From: Dugong dugon
Taxonomy: Eukaryota; Chordata; Mammalia; Sirenia; Dugongidae
Assembly: GCA_030035585.1 (NCBI GenBank)
Contig: CM057477.1
Span: 62,229,447 to 62,293,446, forward strand
Reading direction: 5' to 3'
Length of the DNA stretch: 64,000 nucleotides
Shown here: positions 33,331 to 44,080 of the stretch, one piece after another
Numbering within the stretch: the stretch's first letter is position 1
Layout: every line of letters begins with the position of its first letter
The notes under the pieces: model-generated
What the model saw: only the letters and a program-made list of their open reading frames with translations
Databases searched by the model: none
What the model was told of the DNA's origin: nothing
Position numbers and translations under genes: made by a program

Positions 33331-33628
33331 AGAGATTTAGTTCCATATTTGTATTAGGAACTCTGGCATATTTGTTAATATGATAGGTGCAAATAGAAAC
33401 TATTGGTTAATGAATTGGTGTTGGAGTGGAGATGAGATTCCATTAATCACAAACTCTAAGTCATTTGTTTCATCCATCAAATTTAATAACAGGCAACAAC
33501 ATGACAAATTATTAAAAGGTAGACTTGGCCCCGTATTTCTTAATGCATGGTTTGGTGCCACATGAGGAATAAACAAGGGTTCTACTAGAGGAACGGAAAT
33601 AAACACAAAGCTTGCAAACAGAAAAGCC

Positions 33629-33835
33629 CCAAATCCAGTTGCTGTCCAGTAGATTCTGACTCTGGTGACCCATATGTGTGAGAGTTAAACTGTGCTCCAT
33701 AGGGTTTTCAATAGCTGGTTTTTCGGAAGTAGATTGTCAGGCCTTTCTTATGAAGCACCACTGGGTGGACTCAAACCTCCAACCTTTTGGTTGGCAGTTG
33801 ATCAGCTTAACTGTTTGCACCACCCAGGGACTCCG
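33629..33835 (-). mobile_element. tRNA-headed AfroSINE, reversed
   Basis: CCAGTTGCTGTCCAGTAG to GCACCACCCAGGGACTCC on +. Long form. Supplies the first third of the long chance frame that runs to 34405. Confidence 0.85.
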
Positions 33836-34396
33836 CTAAAGCTCAAGGCCCTTGTTTATCTGCTTACGGGCTCTATATGCAGTTATGAATATATAGGAGG
33901 GCCCAAAGGAAGGAGCAAGTTCAGACAAGATCTGAGATGCTTCCCTCCTCTCATTTCCCTCATTTCCACTCAGCAATTGTCCCAAGAACCTGACAGCTTC
34001 CTCCTAATTACAGAGTTTGCAGAATCCACAACAAGAAATAAAAATGGCCTAAACACATGTGAAGCCCAAACAAAGTCCATGGAGAGGAACTTCGTAAAGG
34101 ATAGTCCACTCCACTGCCATCATCTGCTTTCTCTTTGTAATATGCCAAAATCATTCTGCCGGAATAACAACTGGCTTAAGCTCTCAGTTCTTTTCTCTGA
34201 AGAAAATTCATGCAAGTTGTGTGACTTTTACCAAAACACTGCACCTCTAGGCCTTTACTTCATTATGGGTAAATTAGAGTTGGGAGTGGGAGAAATGAAG
34301 ACAAAAAATAAGTCAGGATCCCAAATCACAGGCCCTCCAGAGAGCCCCGGACTACAAGATGGCTTAAGTGTGTCCCTGCTTCTAAATTTTATGGTG
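33836..34396. other. Unique sequence with a MIR fragment
   Basis: Mostly unrecognised; about 34205-34300 follows the MIR order (AAGTTGTGTGACTTTTACC, CTAGGCCTTTACTTCATTATG). The 237-codon frame 33692-34405 crosses SINE, unique DNA and MIR and is not considered a gene. Confidence 0.45.
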
Positions 34397-35233
34397 ATAA
34401 CTTGACCAAGGCAAAGTCATAGAAGCTTCAAGACACATCGAAATACCTTAAGTGAATGAGTTACTGGGACTAAGGGCTTGTGACCATGGTCTCGGGGGAC
34501 ATCTAGGTGAACTGGCATAACATAGTTCATAAAGAAAATGTTCTATCTCCTACTTTGGTGAGTAGTGTCTGGAGTCTTAAAAGTTTGTGAGTGGCCATCT
34601 AAGATACATCTATTGGTTCCATCCAGTCTGGAGCAAAGGAGAATGAAGAAAACCAAAGACACAAGGAAAATATTAGTCCAAAGGTCTAATGGACCACATG
34701 AACCAGAGACTCCACCAGCCTGAGTTCAGAAGATGGCGCCAGCTACCACCGATGTCGGCTCCAACAGGGATCATAATAGAAGATCTCGGGCAGAGCGGGA
34801 GAAAAATGTAGAACAAAATTCAAATTCAGAAAAAAAGACCAGACTTACTGGTCTGACAGAGACTGGAGTAACCCCAAGACTATGGCTCCCAGACACACTG
34901 CTAACACAGAACTGAAGCCACTCCTGAAATGTACCTTTCAGCCAAAGATCAGACAGGCCTGTAAAACAAACACTAACTCACATGAGGAATGTGCTTTTTA
35001 GTTCAATCAAGTATAGGAGACCAAATGGGCAACAAAGATGAGAAGGCAGGAATGGGCCAAAAGAATGGATGAATGGACACAGGGAACCTGAGTGTAAAGG
35101 GAAAGGGGGAGAGTGCTGATGTATTGTGGGCATTGCAACCAATGTCACAAAACAATTTGTGTATAAATTTTTGAAAGGGAAACTAATTTATGTTGTAAGC
35201 TTTCACCTGAAGCACAATAAAAGTTAAAAAATA
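34397..35233 (+). mobile_element. Lineage L1 3' end, 5'-truncated
   Basis: 837 bp of the same 3' UTR as at 56950-58351 (CTCGGGGGACATCTAGGTG, GCTTTCACCTGAAGCACAAT, AATAAAAGTTAAAAAATA). Candidate target duplications ATTTTATGGTG (34386-34396) and ATTCTATGGGG (35234-35244) agree at 9/11. No ORF2 is retained. Confidence 0.85.
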
Positions 35234-35244
35234 ATTCTATGGGG

Positions 35245-35561
35245 TCTTTGTGTTGAACAGCATTGGTATTAAGCAAAGTCATTGTTCATTGACCCACTCC
35301 ATTCCTGGCCAGATGTATATAGCGTATTAACTTATATTCCTAAGACAAGGATCCCCAAACAAATCAGAACTACAAAAAACCACATAAAATAACAAGCTCC
35401 TGAATATCTACCACCTTTTCTCCTTTGACAATTGAATAACAGTCAATAGCTTGTGAAACAGTTGTAAATTGTCTCTCCTATCTTCCTTGTACAGTTAGAA
35501 AACTAAGGATTCTATTGCAAGTAAGGAATCAAATCTTCCCTCTAGTTCTCCAACTGTTGAA
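35245..35561. other. Unique sequence
   Basis: No gene or repeat recognised. Confidence 0.3.
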
Positions 35562-35853
35562 ACTTGTTGTTAGGTTCCATGGAGTCAGCTCTGACTCATA
35601 GCAGCCTTGTGTATCACAGAAAGAAATGTTGCCAGGTCCTATGCCATCCTCACAATAGTAGATAAGTTTCAGCCCTTTGTAACAGTCATCATCTCAACCC
35701 ATCTTGTTGAGGGTCTTCCTCTTTTTCACTGACAACATTACTTTAGCAAGCATGATGTCCTTCTCCAGAGACTAGTCACTCCTGATAACCTGTCCAAAGC
35801 AAGCCGGATGAAGTCTCATCATCTTCACTTCTAAGGAGCATTCTGGTTGTATA
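35562..35853 (-). mobile_element. RTE (BovB-like) LINE 3' end
   Basis: TGTTGTTAGGTTCCATGGAG to GAGCATTCTGGTTGTA on +, the reversed last about 290 bp of RTE. Similar to 12603-12890. Confidence 0.8.
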
Positions 35854-35980
35854 GGCAAACTCAATAATAATGGTTTGGGGCAAAACCTTAAAATCCAAGC
35901 CCTCGTAAAGAAAAAGTCTATAATATAATCTACAAACTTCATTCCAATCAGATACCAGAACCAAACTTCTTGTTAGACTT

Positions 35981-36079
35981 TGTTGTTGTTGTTCATTGCC
36001 ATTGAGTTGATTCTGACCTGTGGTAACCCCACGCGTGCAGAACAGAACTGCCCCATGCGGTTTTCAAGGCTGAGACCTT
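35981..36079 (-). mobile_element. SINE 3' end fragment, reversed
   Basis: TTGTTGTTGTTCATTGCCATTG to CGGTTTTCAAGGCTG. About half of a SINE; the tRNA head is missing. Confidence 0.7.
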
Positions 36080-37143
36080 AGTATATATGAATTCAGTTTC
36101 TTCTTTTAAGTTAAAACCTGAACGAATTAAAGAACACGTGGGCCAGAAGGAGGAAAAAAAAAAAGCGTTGACTAAAAAGCCTGATGTATCCTCTTCAGTT
36201 TACTAGCCAATGACGTATAATAGAAAAATAGCTGTGAATGTATGTTCCTTTTTTCTGGATGTGAAATGACTCTGCACAGGCTGTCATCTTCCCTATGTTC
36301 TTTCTGATGTAAAGGGTTTCAAACAAGCTGCGCAACCATCCAGGTCAAGGGAAATGCATCTCCCAATCTGGAGCTCTAACGGGAAATTGCTGCAGAAGAG
36401 TTGATTGGCTTCTCTTTTCACATGACACCTGATTCATATCCATAACAGATTTATTTTTCAGAGAAGGCAGAGCTCATTAGTGCTTCTCTAAAATGGCTCT
36501 TGTTTTGAGAGCCAGTTCCCCCAAACTTGGCTTGCCCATCCTTGTGTGGCATGTTCCAGAAAAGCGATCCTGCCACCTTAGATGGCCTTTGACAACTGTA
36601 GCCAACAAAGTTCTCTGACACATTTGGACTCTTACTTGGGTTAGTGTCCAACATCCTGCAAGCACTCCTGGGCATCTGAACAAATTTTCCATCTCCTCTC
36701 TTGTTTGCATTACTCCCTGGGAAGGTTCAAATTAGGCAAGGTCAATATTTTGATGGGGCAACATGATAAATATCCACAGTCAGGGTTTATAATTGCATTT
36801 TTTGAAATGTTAGACCGGAAGGGGTAAAACAAGCAAATAAAATAAACCTAAACACACACAAAAATCAGTTCAGAGCCTTGAGAGGCCCTATAGAACAATC
36901 TCTAACAGAAAAACAATCTCAACATGTCCAAGACCGAATTTAATGATCTTTCAAAAATCTGGTCCTCTTCCTGTTGCTCGTTTCAGAGAACGGCATCAAT
37001 ATCAGATCCATCTGCACAAGTCAGAAACTGAAAACACATCCTTGATGCCTCCTTGACCCTCAGTCACCATCAACAATCTCTCATCAAGTCCTGTTGATTT
37101 CACCTTTTAAATACCCCTTGAATCTGACCCCTTTCCATCTACT
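36080..37143. other. Unique sequence, no gene
   Basis: About 1 kb without recognised repeats. Overlapping minus-strand frames 36451-36675 and 36477-36710 lack domains and initiator context. 36240-36800 is a candidate for conserved non-coding sequence. Confidence 0.35.
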
Positions 37144-37296
37144 GTCACCACCATCATCCCTCATTTCCAACCACTGGTAACAACTGCTGGGCTTGTCACC
37201 ACCATCATCCCTCATTTCCAACCACTGGTAACAACTGCTGGGCTTGTCACCACCATCATCCCTCATTTCCAACCACTGGTAACAACTGCTGGGCTT
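37144..37296. repeat. Perfect 51-bp minisatellite, 3 copies
   Basis: Three head-to-tail units starting GTCACCACCATCATCCC at 37144, 37195 and 37246, each exactly 51 bp and identical by eye. Because 51 is a multiple of three, a minus-strand frame reads three identical 17-residue blocks; this is a by-product. Confidence 0.97.
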
Positions 37297-37319
37297 GTGT
37301 AGTCTGTTTAGTCTCCTCT

Positions 37320-37589
37320 ATTGACTCTGGTCTTCTACAGTCCATTCTCCATGCCACCTCTAGAATGATCTTTCAAAACGTAAATTCAACAATAATATAA
37401 ACCTGCTTTAACTCCCTTAATTGACTTCCCATTGCTCTTTGGATAACCTTCAAAATCCTTAACATGGTCTACAAAGTTCTGAATGCCTGGTTTTGCCCAG
37501 CTACTCTGCTTCATACACATACTGTGCTTTGACTTCTCTGGTGTCCTTCCAGTTCCTCAAACTCATATGCTCCCTCCTACCACATGATC
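37320..37589 (+). mobile_element. L2 LINE (part 1)
   Basis: CTTCCCATTGCTCTTTGGAT and CCTTAACATGGTCTACAAAG are typical L2 3' region words. Interrupted by a SINE. Confidence 0.6.
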
Positions 37590-37781
37590 AAGGAGCCCTG
37601 CTGGCACAATGCCTAAGCACTTGGCTGCTAACCAAAAGGCCGGCAGTTCAGACCTTGGGAGGAAATACCTGGAGATCGTTTCAGTAAAGATTTCAGCCTA
37701 GGAAACCCTATGGAGCAGTTCTACTCTGTTTTATAGGGTCGCTATGAGTCAGAATCGACTCAAAGGCACACAACAACCACC
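37590..37781 (+). mobile_element. tRNA-headed AfroSINE, intermediate form
   Basis: AAGGAGCCCTGCTGGCACAA head, body with CCTGGAGATCGTTTCAGTAAAG block, end AAGGCACACAACAACCACC (AAC-type tail). Confidence 0.85.
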
Positions 37782-38043
37782 ACAAGATCTTTGCAGATGC
37801 CATGCCTTAGGTCTACAATGCTCTTTGCTCCACACCTCTACTTACTCTCACCTAATTAACCACTATGTATTCTTCAGATCTAAGATCCAGTGTCACTTCC
37901 TCAGAAAAGCCTTTCGGGATTTCCTCAGCCCGGGTCACATTCATTCTCATAAAGCTGTCTTCCTTTTCTTCAAGGTACTCAGCTACGTTGCAATTTTACA
38001 TTCACTGGTATTCTGATTTGATTATTCTCTCTCTCCCTTACTG
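37782..38043 (+). mobile_element. L2 LINE (part 2)
   Basis: GATCCAGTGTCACTTCCTCAG and GCCTTTCGGGATTTCC continue the L2 3' order after the SINE. Confidence 0.55.
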
Positions 38044-38203
38044 TGGAAACCCTGGTGTCGGAGTGGTTAAGAGGCAACAGAAAGATCGACGGTTTGAACC
38101 AACAGGCAGTCCTTGGAAACTCTATGGGGTGGTTCTGATCTGTCCTACAGGGTCACTATGAGTCAGAATCGACTCGACGGCAATGGGTTTGGTTGTTTTG
38201 GTT
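38044..38203 (+). mobile_element. tRNA-headed SINE, short form, internal deletion
   Basis: GGAAACCCTGGTGTCGGAGTG to GACGGCAATGGGTTTGG. Lacks part of the GCTGCTAACCAAAAGGTC segment after the A box. Confidence 0.85.
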
Positions 38204-39184
38204 TCCCTTACTGTAATGCAAGTTCAGTATAGGCAGGGGTTTGTCAGATTTTGCTTACAATTATATTTTTTGCTTTCTTATTCTATCAGTTTCAGTGAGA
38301 ATATGTTTAAAAGCTTCCACTATGATTGCGGATTTGCTTATTTCTCTTTTAATTCTTTTTTGCTTCATATATTCTGAAGTTACATTATTAAATAATTTAC
38401 AACTATTTTATCTTCCTAGCGGATTGACCCTTTTATCATTGTAAAGGGTTCCTTCTTACCTTACAGTTTACTTTTCTGCTATTAGTATAGCTATGTCAGC
38501 TTTCTTTTGGTTAGTGTTTGTATGCTGTATTTTCTCCCTTTTTTATGTTTATTCTATCTGTACTTTTGTATTCAAGATGCTTCTCTTATAAGCATTGTAT
38601 TGTTGGGCCTTGTAGTTTTTAATACATCGTGGCAATATAAATTTTAAAAATTATTTGAATTTAATATAATTTCTGAAATATTTGGGTTTAAATCTGCCAT
38701 CATACTTTTTTTTTTTTCCTATTTGTCCCACCTGTTCTGTTCCTTATTTTCTTCTTCTTACTTTCTTTTGAGTTAATCTTGTAGGTTTTGCTATTTCATT
38801 TTTTCACATCTTGACTGTTACACAATCTTTTGACATTCTATCAGAGGCTACTTTAGAGATTCAACATGCTGGATTTATTAGAGTATAATATAGATTAGTA
38901 TTTTTTAATCAATTCCTGTAAAATGAAAGAAGCTTTGAACACTTTGACTTAATTTGTCTTCTTTCCGACTGACTTTTACTCCATCATTGTCATGTATTTT
39001 ATTTCTACAGATATTTAAACTCCATAAGATACTATTAGTGTTGTTTTATACAGTCAATATTAATTTAGATTTACTTACATTTGTACGTTTCCTTTACTCA
39101 TAATTCTTTCCTACAGTTTTATGCTGTCATTAGCAACACTGTCTTTCTGCATGAAGATCTCCCTTGTGGATTTCCTTTTGTGTT

Positions 39185-39734
39185 GTACTGATGAAAAATT
39201 CTTCCAAAAAACACAGAGTTTAAGGCTGTGGACGCAGCTGAAATTTACAAGAAACACAGATAAGAGATGGTCAGGTTGAACTGAACCATAATGATGAGAT
39301 TAACAAATCCAGACCCTGGGAAATTCTATAGGTCAAATGGCTCAGGATCATCAACAGATCAAGTTTAAGGAAAAGAAAGGAATGGAGGGAGCTCCTCTAG
39401 CTTGGAAGAGACTTACGAGACATATCAAAAACTTTTTAATGGACAAGACTATACTATACTCTCTAGTGATGCACATTGGCATGCAGAAACTATAAAGAAA
39501 CACAAGAGTTGATTAAAAAAGTATAATGAAAGAATAAATGTTACTTTTAGGGAAGGCAGTGAATTATGATTGGTATAGCACACAAGGAAGGGCTTCTGAA
39601 TAGCTGGCAAAGTCCTACTTCTGTTTCATGGTTGCAAGGGTGTTGGCCTGAAAAGAATTCATGGAGTCATTCGTTTTAGGTGGTTTCCAAATTTGTGTTT
39701 TATTTTATAATAAAAAGACCAAAAAAAAAAAAAA
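39185..39734 (+). mobile_element. Old L1 3' end with poly(A), opposite to its host L1
   Basis: A sense-orientation L1 3' UTR (GGCTTCTGAATAGCTGGC, TTGCAAGGGTGTTGGCCTG) ending TTTATAATAAAAAGACC and a 14-A tail, lying inside the reversed L1M. Confidence 0.55.
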
Positions 39735-40188
39735 TTAACATTAGTAAATTTTATCTTCAGTATTGAAGGAAAATTTTCCTAGTCATATAATCCTAGTTTG
39801 GCAAGATATTTTTGCACCTTAGAGATGGTATCCCATTGTCTTTGGCTTACATAATTTTTTTTTTTTTTTAAGTATTCAGTTGTCAGCCTTATTGTTCTCC
39901 TTGAAGACAATGTGTCTTTTTTCCTCTAGCTGTTTTTAACATTTTTCTCTTTGGTTTTAGTTTTCATCAGTTCTGTTACAGTGTGTTTTGTGTTTAATAT
40001 TTAATAATTGAAATATTAAAACATTTTATATTTGTGCATCAAGGAGTTCATAGCGTTTCTTGTATCTGTGGCTTGATTCTTTTCATCAGGTTTTGGAAAG
40101 TCTCTTCAAATATTGCTTCTACCCCTTCTTGTTCTCCTTTCTTTCTGTCTGGCACAAAATTATATATACGTTAGACCTTTTTACAATG

Positions 40189-40382
40189 TTCTGGGTGGTG
40201 CAAACAGTTAAGTGCTCGACTACTAGCCAAAAGATGGGAGGTTCAAATCCACCCCAAGATGACTTGGAAGACGGATCTGGCTATCTAATTCAGAAAGACC
40301 ACAGTCTCAAAAACCTTATGGAGCAGTTTACTCTGCACACACGACGTCACCATGAGTCAGAATCCAGTTGAGAGCAACAACT
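40189..40382 (+). mobile_element. tRNA-headed AfroSINE, long form
   Basis: TTCTGGGTGGTGCAAACAG head to AGAGCAACAACTG. B box GTTCAAATCC. Confidence 0.8.
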
Positions 40383-40742
40383 GTCTTTTTCTCTATTTTT
40401 CAACTTTTTTTCTTTGTGTTTCAGTCTGAATATTTTCTACTGAAAAATGTATTCTAGCTCACTTTTTCTCTCTTCATTTGTGTCCAGTCTGCTAATCCAT
40501 CTACTGAGTTTTTAATTTTAGTTATTGTATTTTCCAGTTTTAGAATTTCTTCCTGAGTTTTTTTTTATAGATTCCAGTTGTCTGTTGAAATTTTCCATCT
40601 TGTCATGCGTTTTATTTAATTAACACAGTATTTAAAGTCTGTGTCTGGTAACTCCAGTATCTCTGTCCTCTATGGATCTATTTCTATTGCCTCTAAATGC
40701 TTTTTGTTCATTTGGCTTGTCTGCTGGTATGCTGGCGTGCAC

Positions 40743-40904
40743 TGGAGCCCTGGTGGTGTAGCTGTTAAGAGCTTGGCTGCTAAACAAAAGGTCAGCAGTT
40801 CAAATCCACTAGCTGCTCCTTGGAAGCCCTATGGGACAGTTCTACTCTGTCTTATAGGGTTGCTATGAGTTGGAACTGACCCAGTGGCACCTAACAACAA
40901 CACT
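40743..40904 (+). mobile_element. tRNA-headed SINE, short body with AAC tail
   Basis: GGAGCCCTGGTGGTGTAGCTG to CAGTGGCACCTAACAACAACA. The tail is the RTE type, whereas most short-form copies here end in a T/G-rich tail. Confidence 0.9.
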
Positions 40905-41461
40905 GGTATGTTGTGATTTTTTTTAATTTGAACTCTGGCCATTATTATATGAAAAATTATAAAAATTATTTGAGGCTCTGGATGATGTTATCTTTCTTCC
41001 TACAGAATAACTTGTCAAGTAATTAAGCTAGGCAAATCACTTTAACTCAACCTGGCCTTGAGATGCTTAGAAGATGGATTTTAGTGTTTGTGAGAGCTGG
41101 TCTATACCCAGTTTGCCCTTGTTCTTAGAGTCTTACCTTTTAGAGGTCCCAACAGAAATCCTAGGGTATTTTCCAGTGCCCTTTCTCCTTAGCTGGCCAT
41201 GAATTCCAGTTTTGTCTCTTCAGCCACATATGAGTGGGCAAATGCTTTGAGGAGAAAGTAGAGTTGCATTTTTATCTCACTTCTCAGTATTTACTTTCTC
41301 TCTGGAATCTTGCCTACCAATGCCCTTGCTGCCTTGATAGTGCTCATATTCCTTCAAACTGATCGATTTTCTACTATTTTACCCAGTTTTTTCCCCAATC
41401 ATTGTGGCTTTGTTAATAGAAACTAATCTGTCATAGTTGCAAAGAAAAATCTGTCTTTAAG

Positions 41462-41530
41462 TGGTTGTTAGTGCCATCGAGTCAATCTGACTCACGGCGA
41501 CCCCTTGTGTGCAGAGTAGAACTGTAACTA
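41462..41530 (-). mobile_element. SINE 3' end fragment, reversed
   Basis: GGTTGTTAGTGCCATCGAGTC to GTAGAACTGTAAC; only the last about 65 bp of a SINE. Confidence 0.7.
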
Positions 41531-41539
41531 CTATTTATC

Positions 41540-41885
41540 AATCATTTACTTAGAGACCCTGTTATTCTCCCAAAGCACTCTGAGTTTTTCTTTTCTAGAA
41601 TTCTTCCCAATGTGTAATTAATTATTTGTATGTTTCTTTTCTTATCAGCTCTCTCCCTCTCTAGGTTGTAAACTCTATGAGTCAGCAGGGACCATCCATG
41701 TCTGTTTTGCTCACCATTGAATCTTTGGCATCGAATCCATATAAGGCACTCAATAAATATTTTTAATGGATGAGCACGGACTATTGGGCTAAGCACATTG
41801 TGTACATTTTGTCATTTAATCCTCACCATAACCATGTAAGGTAGGCATTGTTATCCCCATTTTAGAGAAAAGATTCACTGAAAAT
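41540..41885 (+). mobile_element. L2/MIR fragments
   Basis: 41640-41775 has the L2 end order (GTTGTAAACTCTATGAGTC, AAGGCACTCAATAAATATT). 41795-41885 is MIR (CATTTAATCCTCACCATAACC, GGCATTGTTATCCCCATTTT). Confidence 0.6.
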
Positions 41886-42011
41886 TAAACAAGGAGCAGC
41901 CTTTCCAAGGCCACTATATATTAAATCTTCTGTAAATCTCCATATCCTGGGCACTTAATCGTTATGCTTTTGCAACACATACCTGCAGCCAGATTTTAGT
42001 TTTTCAGTATA

Positions 42012-42213
42012 ACTAGCTGCGTTGAGTTGACTCTGACTCATGGAGACCCCAGGTGTGTCAGAATAGAACTGTGCTGCATAGGGTTTTCAATGGCTGATTT
42101 TTTGGAAGTAGATTGCCAGGCCTGTCTTCCAAGGCACTTCATTGTGGGCTCCAACCTCCAACCTCTAGGTTAGCAGCCTAGTGCTTTACCTATTTACACT
42201 ATGCAGGGACTCC
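42012..42213 (-). mobile_element. tRNA-headed AfroSINE, reversed
   Basis: CTGCGTTGAGTTGACTCTGAC to TACACTATGCAGGGACTCC on +. Long form. Confidence 0.85.
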
Positions 42214-42889
42214 TGTTTTTCGGGCTATTAAAGTATCCTTTCAGTTCCTTGTCTTCATTTTCCTTCCCCCTTTTTCACATCCCAGTGCTCATAAGCATTT
42301 TATTAGCAAGCGAACTAGAAAAATAAAAGGCAATGATGCTTACAATAACTGAGCAGGACATCTATGCTCCAGGACGCCCAGGAAGGCACATTCACCCTCA
42401 TGCCATGTGGACAGCTTAGGGACCTGGTCTCATTAATTTTTATTCTATTGTATGAAACCATCTGAGATTATGCCCGGTTTCAACTGCTTTGTGTCAAGAG
42501 TCCTCTTTTGACCTGAAGTTAAAATTTAAAAATCTCTGTTTCTTTGTCAGCATTTATTCTGCTGTTAATATGCCACAGTAAAGTTCGCTTACTCCTGAAC
42601 TTGGGCCATTCTAGTACGTTCCAGGGTTTACAACCAGACAATTCACTTTAACATTGCATTCTTAAAGGGAATCAGGTACAGACTCTGGAAGTCATAAATG
42701 GTCACATTGTCACTTCAATCTGAAATAGTTGTCATGCCACTCACACTCAGGGCACTCTCTCCTCCTGTCCACCAGACCCAGGCCTGGCTCAGCTCCCACC
42801 ACATCTGTGAAGCCTGTTCAAACAAACTCCATCCCACGACAATGTATTTATTCTTCTCTCTGGCTCCATATCTGGCATCAAACTGTCCT
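42214..42889. other. Unique sequence
   Basis: No gene recognised. The 113-codon frame starting at 42698 runs into MIR and lacks any domain. Confidence 0.35.
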
Positions 42890-43005
42890 TGGAAGTTATT
42901 AAACATCTCTGAGCTTCAGTTCCCTCATTTAAAAGTGTGGATAAAAACACTCCCTTATGGGTTTGTTGGTAAATTTAAATGTCTCCAAATGCATCCATCC
43001 CCAAC
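42890..43005 (+). mobile_element. MIR fragment
   Basis: CATCTCTGAGCTTCAGTTCC and CCTCATTTAAAAGTGTGGATAA follow the MIR order. Confidence 0.6.
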
Positions 43006-43013
43006 ACATAACA

Positions 43014-43388
43014 AGGATCCCTGGTGGTACAATGGTTAAGCACTCAACTGCTAACTGAAAGGTAGGCAGTTTGAACCCACCACAGAGGAAAAGACCTGGT
43101 GATCTGCTCTGTAAAGATTACAACCTTGGAAACTCTATGGGGCAGTTTTACTCTGTTCTATAGGTTTGTTGGAGCCCCGGTGGCACAGTGGTTGAGAACT
43201 CACCTGCTAACCAAAAGGTTGGCAGTTCGAATCCACCAGCCACTCCTTGGAAACGCTGTGGGGCAGTTCTACTCCGTCCTATAGGGTCGCTATGAGTCAG
43301 AATCAACTCGATGGCAATGGAGTTGGTGTTTGGTTTTACAGTCTCGTTATGAGTTGGAATTGACTTGACAGCACACAACAACAACAAC
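43014..43388 (+). mobile_element. AfroSINE (outer), split by a second SINE
   Basis: 5' part 43014-43171 (AGGATCCCTGGTGGTACAATG to CTATAGGTTTGTTGG) and 3' part 43341-43388 (GTCTCGTTATGAGTTGG to ACAACAACAACAACG). The younger SINE lies between. Confidence 0.85.
43172..43340 (+). mobile_element. tRNA-headed SINE, short form (inner)
   Basis: AGCCCCGGTGGCACAGTGG head, perfect B box GTTCGAATCC, end ATGGCAATGGAGTTGG with T/G-rich tail. Same orientation as its host SINE. Confidence 0.9.
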
Positions 43389-43712
43389 GAACATGGGTGC
43401 TCCCTCTGTTCTTGCCTGCCCTGGCAAATCTGTATGGGGAATAGGTGCCCAACATGGGAGACAGAACTACAAGAAGTTGCTTGGACACAGACTGCAGCAA
43501 AGAGAATAATATCTCAGTGATATTAAATCCTTTATGGGTTTATGAAGAAAGGGAGCTAAAAAGTAGCTGGAATAGAGCAGACGAAGAATAGTGCGATGCC
43601 AGTAAAGAGTAAAAGAAAAGGGGACAGGGCATGAAGCACCATTTTGCCCAGGAGTATCTTATTTAATCTCCATCTATGTGTGGGCAAAAGGAAATGGAGC
43701 ACAAAATGATTG
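43389..43712. other. Unique sequence
   Basis: No gene or repeat recognised. Confidence 0.3.
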
Positions 43713-43720
43713 CTCATCAA

Positions 43721-44072
43721 CAGGGGCAGATTATCCAATAGGCAAGCTAAGCACGGTACTTACCTTGCTTACCAAGTCACCTGCAGTGAGCAATTTCATA
43801 TTTTTTCACCACATAAAATATTCTGCTTCTAGGTATGACTGGCATCTGCCACTCACCCAACCCCACAGCACCCTCCTACAGAATCAAAGCCTTTTTTCAA
43901 ATTTTCAATCCCTGACAGGGTAAGCAAAGTAAACCTGGGCTTACTTGTGCTTACTTACTAATCTGTGGTGAACATCTTTGTGGTAAAACCCATGTGAAAT
44001 TGTTCACTACAGATGATCTGATAAGCAAGGTAAGCACCATACTTATCTTGCCTATTGGGTAATCTGCCTCTG
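43721..44072. mobile_element. hAT-type MITE with about 80-bp inverted repeats
   Basis: 352-bp element starting CAGGGGCAGATTATCC and ending GGGTAATCTGCCTCTG. The first and last about 81 bp are inverted copies (about 13 mismatches by hand, mostly transitions). Identical 8-mers CTCATCAA flank it (43713-43720 and 44073-44080), the duplication length made by hAT transposases. Each arm also contains a small palindrome (GCAAGCTAAG...CTTACCTTGC), a subterminal feature typical of hAT. No transposase is encoded, so it depended on an autonomous relative. I cannot name the family. Confidence 0.92.
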
Positions 44073-44080
44073 CTCATCAA

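Larger units (their letters stand above)
38205..41440 (-). mobile_element. Old L1M, reversed, with later insertions
   Basis: T-rich reversed L1ME/L1MC-type sequence, with reversed ORF2/3'-UTR words (38460-38640; 40090-40180 CTCTTCAAATATTGCTTC; 40480-40720). A forward L1 piece (39185-39734) and SINEs at 40189 and 40743 interrupt it. No frame survives; the 103-codon frame at 40060 is chance. Confidence 0.55.

Noticed and set aside
33692-34405. 237-codon open frame, the longest in the window
   Set aside because: It starts in a reversed SINE, crosses unrecognised DNA and a MIR fragment, and has no domain or splice context. It is a chance frame.
37084-37272. Repeat protein with three 17-residue blocks
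   Set aside because: A by-product of a 51-bp minisatellite in non-coding DNA. The 62-codon frame has no other support.
37144-37296. CRISPR array
   Set aside because: Units are directly adjacent with no unique spacers, and the sequence is clearly mammalian.
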